Positions 1 through 6,041 of a DNA stretch of 7,569 nucleotides are shown here, in pieces. This DNA is from M3007 sp040383605 (lineage in GTDB: Bacteria > Bacteroidota > Bacteroidia > Chitinophagales > Saprospiraceae). The position numbers were made by a program, and so were the translations under genes. The notes beneath the pieces are model-generated. The model was given only the letters and a program-made list of their open reading frames with translations, was not told the origin of the DNA and ran no database searches. Numbering within the stretch: position 1 is the first letter of the stretch; each line of letters starts with the position of its first letter. The DNA lies in the NCBI GenBank assembly GCA_040383605.1, contig JBEIDF010000181.1:1-7569 (forward strand), written 5' to 3'.

Positions 1-1
1 C

Positions 2-373
2 ATCGAATTGGAAAAAACACTACCGAAAAGTCCGATCGGCGGCGCGATCGCCTACGCCCTTAAACGCAGGAAAAATCTGGAGCACTTCCTCCTCGACGGT
101 CGGCTGGAAATTGACAATAATCTGGTGGAAAACGCTATCCGACCTATTGCTGTGGGCCGGAAAAACTACCTCTTTGCAGGAAGCCATGAAGCCGCCCAGC
201 GCACCGCCATGATCTACACGCTCGTCAACGCCTGCAAACAGCACCACATTGACCCCTACGTTTGGCTCCAGGATGTCCTCTCGCGCATCCATCGCCAGCC
301 CGTCAACCGAATCGAAGAACTCCTGCCACAAAACTGGGCGCCGCCGGCTAAGCCTGAAAAACAGGCAGACTAA
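2..373 (+). CDS. tnpC: IS66-family transposase (TnpC), C-terminal part, cut by window edge
   Basis: This is the C-terminal 123 residues of the DDE transposase that moves IS66-type insertion sequences; the frame is open to the left edge, so the true start lies outside the window. Seen in the sequence: the segment RLEIDNNLVENAIRP followed by GRKNYLFAGS, the strongly conserved block of IS66 transposases that carries the last acidic residue of the DDE triad (the E in NNLVE, codon at 128-130). It is followed by the IS66 C-terminal element, with AMIYTLVNACKQHHIDP, WLQDVLSRIHRQPVNRIEELLPQNW and a short charged tail. The family is usually about 500 residues with accessory genes tnpA and tnpB upstream, so most of the element is outside. 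The stop TAA at 371-373 lies 64 bp before the putative IS end. The visible part has no frameshift, but whether the element is intact cannot be judged. Family assignment is very secure. Confidence 0.95.
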   Translation: MELEKTLPKSPIGGAIAYALKRRKNLEHFLLDGRLEIDNNLVENAIRPIAVGRKNYLFAGSHEAAQRTAMIYTLVNACKQHHIDPYVWLQDVLSRIHRQPVNRIEELLPQNWAPPAKPEKQAD

Positions 374-437
374 GGCGCGGGCGCAAAGGTAAAGCCTGGA
401 GGTGGAAAGGGCAAGATGGGGTTGGTCGGGGGCTTAC
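374..437. mobile_element. IS66-family element, non-coding right end with putative terminal inverted repeat
   Basis: The 64 bp after the transposase stop is non-coding and ends in GGGGGCTTAC (428-437). Read inward from the end this is GTAAGCCCCCGACC. IS66-family elements are known to begin with 5'-GTAA and to make 8-bp target duplications, so the element boundary is placed after position 437. The base composition changes here from GC-rich to AT-rich, supporting a junction. If correct, the duplicated target is 438-445 (GTTTGTTT), and the partner copy should lie just outside the left end of the element, beyond this window. The inverted-repeat partner is not visible, so the exact boundary is an inference. 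Confidence 0.7.
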
Positions 438-745
438 GTTTGTTTGGCTTCTCGTTCAATAGCTTCATTCAGGTAGTCAATAGTTCTTTTGCCTTTTTGA
501 TATTGTTTTTCGCCGATAGTTGTGAACATATACTCATAACCGACCTCCTTGTTTTCGGATGTCAATTTTATTGTTCCGGCATCTAAAAGGAAGTCGGCGG
601 CTTCACAGATTTTGTCTATTTCTAAGCCCCACTTATTAGCGTTGCTTTTGCCGAGGATATGAAAAGGTGTAGCGGTTCCATTGTTATTGCACATTTCCAG
701 AATAGCATCGGCGGCCAAGATTTGAGCATCTGTTAGTTTTTCCAT
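434..745 (-). CDS. Small protein of unknown function, winged-helix-like, probably 3'-truncated by IS66
   Basis: I do not recognise this 103-residue protein as a named family. It is soluble, with no signal peptide or membrane segment. The predicted pattern (helix LTDAQILAADAILEM; helices around residues 40-55 ending in ADFLLDAG; then short strands TIKLTS and YEYMFTTIGEKQYQKG) resembles a small winged-helix fold; this is inference from the pattern only. The tail IDYLNEAIEREAKQT reads like the start of a charged helix that ends abruptly. The stop codon TAA is made from 434-436, inside the putative GTAA terminus of the adjacent IS66, so the natural C-terminus is probably lost. It starts 26 bp after the restriction-modification gene on the same strand and is similarly AT-rich, so the two are likely co-transcribed and acquired together. 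A role as an accessory or regulatory partner of the restriction-modification enzyme is possible but unproven. Confidence 0.7.
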   Translation of the reverse strand: MEKLTDAQILAADAILEMCNNNGTATPFHILGKSNANKWGLEIDKICEAADFLLDAGTIKLTSENKEVGYEYMFTTIGEKQYQKGKRTIDYLNEAIEREAKQT

Positions 746-771
746 ATTGATATGGATTTCAGGCTATTAGT

Positions 772-3210
772 TCAATTTTTAAGGAAATGGTATTGGTATA
801 TTTTGGGTTGGATTTTACTGGTGAGAGACTTGAGTTTATCTCTTAGGTCGCCGATTAGTTTGGTATAGATTTCGTCGCTGCTTTTGTTGTTCATTTTCCC
901 GGTGTTGTTTCTACCTTGGAAGTGTTCGCGAATATCGTATAGGGAAGCGTTTACGTTGCAGTTTGGTTGTTGGTGGTAGTATTTCCAGAGTTCGCGTGCG
1001 GAGTTAAAAACCGCAGTTGCTTCTTGGGAAAATTCGAGTGGGGTTGTTCTATGATTTTGCGTATCAAATAAGTTGGCGGTTGTGTTTGGTTTTAATTTGC
1101 CGTTTATGAACTGAGACATAAAATTACTTTCAAATTTTTCTCTGGCGTTGACTTCGCTTTCGGTGAAAGGTATCCAATGATTTATACCGTCCTTTGAAGT
1201 TATTCGGTTTTGTCCGATAAATAAAGAATAAGCCAAACAATCATTTTGAAATTCTTTGTCTGCTTTCCAGTTGTCGTTTGGATATAAAAATTGATCTCGA
1301 TTGTTCAGCCAAGTTGGTTCAATTGCAATGCGAATTGACAAATAAATTGACATTTCAACTAAATTCTTATTTGTAATTGTTGCTGTTTTATGTGCTTTTA
1401 TATCACTTTCAGTAGGTTGAGATGTGAAATAAACACCATTTTGTTGTTGCATATCAACGCCGGGCAAAATTAAATAACCAACTACTTCATTTTCTTTATC
1501 ATAAAATTTTCGCAACCAACTGCTAATAAAATCTTTTGAGCCAAAAGCATAAAAGGATTTTAATCCGATAAACTCGCTATTTTCACTAACAATATCCGTT
1601 TCTACTTTTTTAATTTCGTTTTTTATGCTTAAATCCCAAATCAAAAAGCCGATAGGGAAACTACCTTTTACGTTATCAAAAGTATTTGCTTTGCATATAA
1701 ATCCCTTTTTAAATTCGCCTTTAAAGTATTGTCGGAACTTTAAAAAGTTTTGAGAGTTCACAAATTTTAATGTACTGAATGAAGCCAAATGACAATCTGG
1801 AATTTCTTCGTGAACACGCAAAAAGAATTGTGCAAAAAGTTCACGAGTTGCCGTGCCGACAGTTTTACTAAACTTCGCATAAACTTTGCTTGTATTTGCA
1901 ACAGTAGATTTGTGTTCTCCTTCTCCTGCAAAAGTTGCTCTATTTCCGTGTTCAGCATACGGTGGATTGATGTAAATAATTAGTTTCTTACGTTTGTCCT
2001 CGTCATTGATTATATCCTGCAAACCGTGTGGTAGTTTGGAAAAATCATCATTCAAAAAGTCGAATTGGAAAACGTGATTTTCTAAAAGGTTTGCTCCGTG
2101 CTGAATACGGTCGTGCATAACTTTTACGTCTGCTTGGTCTAAGGTGCTTGCCCATATATTGTATTTATTGGTCAAACCTACGAGAAGGTTGCCTGTTCCA
2201 GCAGCACAGTCCCAGATATAATATTCTTCTTGCCAATTTTCGCCCAAATAGTCAGCAAGGTATTTTTGTGAAAGTTCTACCCATTTGCGTGGTGTAAAAA
2301 AGGCACCTTTTCGTTCTCTGATGTCTTGTGGCACTATTAAATCTCTCCGTTCAATGATGTAGTTTTCAAATTCTTTTATTGGTGGGCGTTTGTATCGTTT
2401 CCAAAATTGCTGATAGATTTCTTTGTTTTTTATATTGATTGCAGCGTCAAACATTTGTTTGATGTTTTCTTTAGCAATTTTATAGCCTTGATTTTGAAAA
2501 ACCACGAATAAGTTATTGCGTATTGAGGAGTCGTCTTCGATTTTATTGGTGTCCTTATCATCCACAAACAAATCAGCCAAGTAAAAATCACTATTTAAAA
2601 TGCTTGCTTTTTTAAGTTCGTCCCAGTTTACGTCAATTATAGGTTTTACGATGTCAAGCCAACGTAAGTATATTGGAATGAAATTATTTTTGTCAATTTT
2701 TATTTTGCTCGCTTCTGTTGCTTTAGCGATATTGTTCGCAATAAATGTCTTTAGGTCTTTTTCGTCAGTCTGATAATCGTAGATATAAGTATTCTGTTTG
2801 AGTATTGCTTCAATTCTGTTCTTAATGAGTTTAAATTCTTTTGTGTCGTGGTTGCTTGGTGTTACGTTCCAGTTAAAGTCGTTTAGATTAAAAATGTCCT
2901 GAACGCTGATGTAAGGAACAAAAGCAATTTTTTTGAAGTCAAATGCACCCAAAAATGCAGGTGGTAAAGTCTTGTCAAAAGTCCGTTCTTTTCCGATTGT
3001 CAAAATGAGTTGCACAAACATTGTCGGAATATCAAAATTGCCAGTTTTTGCCTCTGCCCATAATAGTGGTATCCTTCCGAAAATGCTGTCCTGTTTTGGA
3101 AAAACTGTAAAATCTACGTTTCCTAAAATTTCTGTCGTGTCGAATGATTTAAACCAGTCTGCACCGACCTTATTTTTAAGTTCTTCTTCTCGTATATTTT
3201 TATATTTCAT
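772..3210 (-). CDS. Type IIG (Eco57I-like) restriction-modification enzyme: nuclease fused to N6-adenine DNA methyltransferase
   Basis: The 812-residue protein combines DNA cleavage and SAM-dependent adenine methylation of a specific site in one chain. Near the N-terminus, NVDFTVF (D33) and LLWAEAKTG (E53, K55) fit a PD-(D/E)xK nuclease core. A helical connector follows to about residue 290. The methyltransferase shows motif X-like KGAFFTP (301-307), motif I DCAAGTGN (334-341) for SAM binding, and motif IV NPPY (415-418), the N6-adenine catalytic motif. The region from about 540 to 812, with ELWKYYHQQPN, ASLYDIREHFQG and KIQPKIYQYHFLKN, is a conserved tail of this enzyme type and probably includes DNA-specificity elements. 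It is AT-rich compared with its flanks, which suggests horizontal transfer. The start at 3210 is only the first ATG after an in-frame TGA; the original start was probably 3360 (862 codons in all). The methyltransferase half should be functional; whether nuclease activity survives loss of 50 N-terminal residues is uncertain. The target site cannot be read from sequence. Confidence 0.88.
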   Translation of the reverse strand: MKYKNIREEELKNKVGADWFKSFDTTEILGNVDFTVFPKQDSIFGRIPLLWAEAKTGNFDIPTMFVQLILTIGKERTFDKTLPPAFLGAFDFKKIAFVPYISVQDIFNLNDFNWNVTPSNHDTKEFKLIKNRIEAILKQNTYIYDYQTDEKDLKTFIANNIAKATEASKIKIDKNNFIPIYLRWLDIVKPIIDVNWDELKKASILNSDFYLADLFVDDKDTNKIEDDSSIRNNLFVVFQNQGYKIAKENIKQMFDAAINIKNKEIYQQFWKRYKRPPIKEFENYIIERRDLIVPQDIRERKGAFFTPRKWVELSQKYLADYLGENWQEEYYIWDCAAGTGNLLVGLTNKYNIWASTLDQADVKVMHDRIQHGANLLENHVFQFDFLNDDFSKLPHGLQDIINDEDKRKKLIIYINPPYAEHGNRATFAGEGEHKSTVANTSKVYAKFSKTVGTATRELFAQFFLRVHEEIPDCHLASFSTLKFVNSQNFLKFRQYFKGEFKKGFICKANTFDNVKGSFPIGFLIWDLSIKNEIKKVETDIVSENSEFIGLKSFYAFGSKDFISSWLRKFYDKENEVVGYLILPGVDMQQQNGVYFTSQPTESDIKAHKTATITNKNLVEMSIYLSIRIAIEPTWLNNRDQFLYPNDNWKADKEFQNDCLAYSLFIGQNRITSKDGINHWIPFTESEVNAREKFESNFMSQFINGKLKPNTTANLFDTQNHRTTPLEFSQEATAVFNSARELWKYYHQQPNCNVNASLYDIREHFQGRNNTGKMNNKSSDEIYTKLIGDLRDKLKSLTSKIQPKIYQYHFLKN

Positions 3211-3360
3211 GGATTGTAAGTATAGTCTTAGTTCATTGTTTTTAATGAAATTCGCTCACGAATTTGAGAGTCTTAGAATTTTGCGGTTTATTGCTTGATC
3301 CCTATTTGGTGTCGGAGGTTCTTTCTTTGTTGTATTGCCCTTGTCAGTATTTTTTGCCAT
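3211..3360 (-). pseudogene. Detached N-terminal coding segment of the type IIG enzyme, interrupted by in-frame TGA
   Basis: Reading minus from the ATG at 3360 gives 34 codons, MAKNTDKGNTTKKEPPTPNR to RKILRLSNS, then TGA (3256-3258). The same frame continues ANFIKNNELRLYLQS directly into the ATG at 3210 with no other stop. An in-frame TAA lies 15 bp before 3360, so 3360 is the first available ATG. The charged, Thr/Lys/Pro-rich leader followed by an amphipathic helix-like stretch looks like a normal N-terminus of the downstream enzyme, not a separate gene. The simplest reading is one nonsense substitution in an 862-codon gene. Alternatives are a sequencing error, TGA readthrough, or a short leader peptide with translation restarting at 3210. 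That the 34-codon segment and the enzyme share a frame is directly visible; its origin as part of the same gene is inference. Confidence 0.65.
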
Positions 3361-3445
3361 ATTCTTGAATATTTAAGCCCCAAAACTACTCAAATCCAAC
3401 CTAAAAACAAAATAAAACATAATAACCGTTGATTATCAAGTTGTT

Positions 3446-3460
3446 ATGCCGAATCGGCAT
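3446..3460. repeat. Perfect 7-bp inverted repeat (ATGCCGA-A-TCGGCAT)
   Basis: Both arms match perfectly around a single central base in the divergent intergenic region, 86 bp upstream of the ATG at 3360. The one-base spacer makes it a poor RNA hairpin but a reasonable dyad for a dimeric DNA-binding protein. It lies in the right place to control the restriction-modification operon, which would be transcribed leftward. No protein is identified that binds it, and it could instead be a remnant of another mobile element. Confidence 0.4.
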
Positions 3461-3493
3461 CTACTGTACAATATGCGGATAGTCAGTTAATAT

Positions 3494-3501
3494 AAAATCT
3501 A
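3494..3501. repeat. Left 8-bp target-site duplication of the 78-bp MITE (AAAATCTA)
   Basis: AAAATCTA directly abuts the outer GTAAC end of the hairpin element, and the same 8 bases occur immediately after its other end (3580-3587). An exact 8-bp direct repeat at both borders is the mark left by transposition with an 8-bp staggered cut. Confidence 0.85.
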
Positions 3502-3579
3502 GTAACTGGTTAGCAGGTCGCGTCTGAGCCAAAAAAGGATCCATTTTTGGGCCAGACAGCGATCCTGCTAACCAGTTAC
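3502..3579. mobile_element. 78-bp palindromic MITE with IS66-like ends (copy 1)
   Basis: The element begins GTAACTGGTTAGCAGG (3502-3517) and ends with its perfect reverse complement (3564-3579), a 16-bp terminal inverted repeat. Pairing continues inward with single-base bulges: TCGC 3518-3521 with GCGA 3559-3562, GTCTG 3522-3526 with CAGAC 3553-3557, GCC 3528-3530 with GGC 3550-3552, an A-tract with a T-tract, and a GGATCC centre. Nearly the whole element can fold into one hairpin. It has no room for a gene and is flanked by an 8-bp direct repeat. The 5'-GTAA end and 8-bp duplication are both known features of IS66-family transposition, so it is probably a non-autonomous element moved by an IS66-type transposase. 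The IS66 end seen at 437 shares only the first GTAA with it, so that copy need not be the helper. A REP-like element is the alternative, but the target duplication argues for a MITE. Confidence 0.85.
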
Positions 3580-3587
3580 AAAATCTA
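3580..3587. repeat. Right 8-bp target-site duplication of the 78-bp MITE (AAAATCTA)
   Basis: Exact copy of 3494-3501, abutting the GTTAC end of the element. Removing the element and one copy would restore a continuous AT-rich intergenic sequence, so the insertion did not break a gene. It sits 49 bp before the start codon of the secreted protein gene and may therefore lie within or near its promoter. Confidence 0.85.
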
Positions 3588-3635
3588 AATATATATTTAA
3601 TTTTTCCCGTATTTTGGCCTCAAATTTAATAATGC

Positions 3636-5978
3636 ATGAAACGTTGCCTGGTCTTTGTCATTTGCCTTCTCGCGCTGGCCCAATTCACCGCCGCGCAATC
3701 CTATTACGTTGTCAAATTTCCCGATGACCAGACGGTGTACGGATGCGGGGTCTCCGCGGATACAATCTTCCCCGTTATTTCCCAAAATAATTTTTGTAAC
3801 TTCGGTATCGGTATTTCGGTGCACGACCAAGTGTATGCCAGTACCGGCGGCGGCGGATGCACCAAAATTGTACGTCGCTTTCGGTTGCTTTATTGGTGCG
3901 ACTACGACCCAGCATACACGCCGACGGTGATACCCAATCCCACAATCTCCGGTATTGGCCCTACTGTAACCGCCACACCGGCTAACCACGGTTACCTGGA
4001 ATACAGTCAGATCATCAACATACTGGATGCTGAAAATCCGGTGTTCACAGACTGCCCGGCTTCTCCGGTTACTTTTTGCGATTACTCCGCAAACGATCCG
4101 GCGCAATACAATAACGGCTACGGCAATCTCTGCGAAGGCGCCGTACAACTCCAGATTACAGCCACCGACGCCTGCTCGGGCAGCAATATGCTCCTGGGCT
4201 ACCTGTTGTACCTCGACCTGAATAGCGACGGCAGCATGGAGACTTTCGTGGGCAGCAGTATGCCCGGCGCCTGGCCCATCGAAACGACCGTAAGCGGCAA
4301 TCTGCTGACCGGAAAAGTGAAATTTCAGCCCGGACAGGGCCTGCCGTACGGAACCCACAAGATAAAATGGATCGCAAAAGATAAATGCGGCAATGAAACG
4401 GTATGCGAATACCTGTTCGTTGTGAAAGACTGCAGCCCGCCAACGGCTGTCTGTATGAACGGCCTCAGCGCCAATATCGGTCCAGACGGCAGTGTCACGC
4501 TCAACGAATCCAATTTTCTATTATATACCACTGATAATTGTACGCCGGTTGATCAGATTCAACTGGGGATTGTAAAGACGACGCAAAGTGCCGGCGTATT
4601 TCCTGCCGGCAGCCACTCGGTTTCTTTTGATTGCTCGGAACTGGGGCAGCAGGAGGTTCAGGTATGGGTAAAGGACGCGCAGCAAAACGCCGGCTACTGC
4701 CAAACGTATGTGATTGTAGATGACCATTTTGGCTCCTGCGCGCCCGCCTCGCTGGTCGGCGGAACTATTCTGACCGCGCAAAACAAGCCCTTACCGGGCG
4801 CGTCCATTCAACTTGCACAGCACAACCAGGTAGTAAGCAGCGCTACCGCCAACGCGGAAGGGGTGTTCCAGTTCGCTTCGATTCCCGCAGGATGCCATTA
4901 CCTTTTCACGCCGACGCACCCGGCGCCGGCTGCTGCAGGAATTAATACGCTCGACGCCTTGTTGATTGCCGCCCATTTGTACGAGCAAATGCCGCTTAGC
5001 CCCCCCTTGAATCTGCTCGCCGCCGATGTGGATCGTTCCGGCGATCTGACCGACGCGGATATCGAAGCCCTGCTGCAGGTGGTTCTTGGAAAAAATGCAC
5101 AGTTTCCTGATGCCGATACCTGGCAGTTCCTGCCGGCTAACACCCCCTTTGACAATCCGCAAAACCCCTGGGCTGCCGCCATCCCAACATCCATCGGCGC
5201 CTGCCTGAGTAGCCTGATGTCGGTGCAACCCGATTTCATCGCGATCAAAACCGGCGACGTCAATGGATCGGCCGAACCGAGCCTCGCCTCTGCGCCTGCT
5301 GACCGGGCCGAACAACCCGCGGTGTCTTTTTATACCGGTAATGTACAGTTCAATGCCGGCGAAACCGTGACTGTGCCGCTGATTACACCGGATTTAGATG
5401 GGATCGCCGGTTTTCAATTTACCCTCGAATACAATCCGGAATATTTGGCGCTGCAGGGCTGGACGGAGGCGCTCGTACCCGAAAAATGGATTGCGCATTT
5501 CCCGGAGGCACATCTCCTGACAGCCACCTGGCACAACAGCGCCCTGCTGTCTGCCGCTGGAAAAAACCTGCGACAAACGGCACTCACGTTGGAATTTACC
5601 GCACTCCAAGCCGGCCGGCTGTCGGATGTGCTCTCGATGCATAGCGCCCGAACGGCCGCCGAAGTCTATACGACCCAGCTCGGAACGCTCGGCGCAACAC
5701 TGGATTTCGATCGTCGAACGAGAAACACACCGGCTCTGCTCCAGGCAAGCCCTAATCCCTCCTCCGGCGCTTTTTCCGCGCGTTTTTATCTCCCGGAAGG
5801 CGGCGCTTACCGCCTGGCGCTCGTGGATGCCCGGGGACTTGCTTTGTCGGACGTGCAAGGCGAAGCGCCCGCAGGCTACCAGGAAGTCTGGCTGGATCCG
5901 GGCGCGCACAAGGGGCTGTTCTTTATTCGGCTGCAATCGGGCGACAGCGTGGAAATCAGGCGAATTGTGGTAGAGTAA
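3636..5978 (+). CDS. Secreted multidomain protein with Ig/HYR-like, dockerin-like and cohesin-like modules and a T9SS type A sorting domain
   Basis: A 780-residue exported protein, probably attached to the cell surface or released. Residues 1-21 are a signal peptide (MKRCLVFVICLLALAQFTAA, then Q). Residues 35-130 are Cys-rich and unrecognised. Residues 130-265 and 266-365 look like two beta-sandwich Ig/HYR-type modules (endings YGTHKIKWIAKDKCGNETVC and QVWVKDAQQNAGYC). Residues 372-430 resemble a carboxypeptidase-regulatory-like fold (GGTILTAQNKPLPGASIQL, AEGVFQF). Residues 436-545 resemble a dockerin: INTLDALLIAAHL, then the calcium-loop-like DVDRSGDLTDADIEALLQVVLG and a final KTGDVNGSA. Residues 562-692 resemble a cohesin (AGETVTVPL, GIAGFQFTLEYNPEYLAL). 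Residues 700-780 are the Por/T9SS sorting domain (ASPNPSSG, LVDARG, GLFFIRLQSG), expected to be cleaved after export. No catalytic domain is visible; adhesion, scaffolding or matrix binding is inferred. It is convergent with radA and has no operon partner in view. Confidence 0.85.
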   Translation: MKRCLVFVICLLALAQFTAAQSYYVVKFPDDQTVYGCGVSADTIFPVISQNNFCNFGIGISVHDQVYASTGGGGCTKIVRRFRLLYWCDYDPAYTPTVIPNPTISGIGPTVTATPANHGYLEYSQIINILDAENPVFTDCPASPVTFCDYSANDPAQYNNGYGNLCEGAVQLQITATDACSGSNMLLGYLLYLDLNSDGSMETFVGSSMPGAWPIETTVSGNLLTGKVKFQPGQGLPYGTHKIKWIAKDKCGNETVCEYLFVVKDCSPPTAVCMNGLSANIGPDGSVTLNESNFLLYTTDNCTPVDQIQLGIVKTTQSAGVFPAGSHSVSFDCSELGQQEVQVWVKDAQQNAGYCQTYVIVDDHFGSCAPASLVGGTILTAQNKPLPGASIQLAQHNQVVSSATANAEGVFQFASIPAGCHYLFTPTHPAPAAAGINTLDALLIAAHLYEQMPLSPPLNLLAADVDRSGDLTDADIEALLQVVLGKNAQFPDADTWQFLPANTPFDNPQNPWAAAIPTSIGACLSSLMSVQPDFIAIKTGDVNGSAEPSLASAPADRAEQPAVSFYTGNVQFNAGETVTVPLITPDLDGIAGFQFTLEYNPEYLALQGWTEALVPEKWIAHFPEAHLLTATWHNSALLSAAGKNLRQTALTLEFTALQAGRLSDVLSMHSARTAAEVYTTQLGTLGATLDFDRRTRNTPALLQASPNPSSGAFSARFYLPEGGAYRLALVDARGLALSDVQGEAPAGYQEVWLDPGAHKGLFFIRLQSGDSVEIRRIVVE

Positions 5979-6041
5979 CTGCGTATATACAGGAGCGTTG
6001 TTGCGATGGGGGCGTGCGGGTGTGAACGCCGGTTTGCCGGA

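Noticed and set aside
2933..3298. Plus-strand open frame of 121 codons opposite the nuclease domain
   Set aside because: It is antisense to the type IIG coding frame and has no recognisable features.
3259..3360. A separate 34-residue leader peptide gene
   Set aside because: It shares the exact frame of the enzyme, and the frame remains open after the TGA, so an interrupted N-terminus is simpler. It is kept as a pseudogene segment with moderate confidence.
3610..3616. TATTTTG as a Bacteroidota -7 promoter element before the secreted protein gene
   Set aside because: It is one base short of the TAnnTTTG consensus, and no convincing -33 element lies at the right distance; the AT-rich region makes chance matches likely.
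3597..4358. Minus-strand open frame of 253 codons overlapping the secreted protein
   Set aside because: It is the complement of the well-supported signal peptide and Ig-like coding sequence and shows no domain of its own.
5979..6041. Possible bidirectional terminator between the convergent stops
   Set aside because: Only a 4-bp CCGG-TTTG-CCGG stem is visible, with no T-tract on either side, so a terminator cannot be supported.
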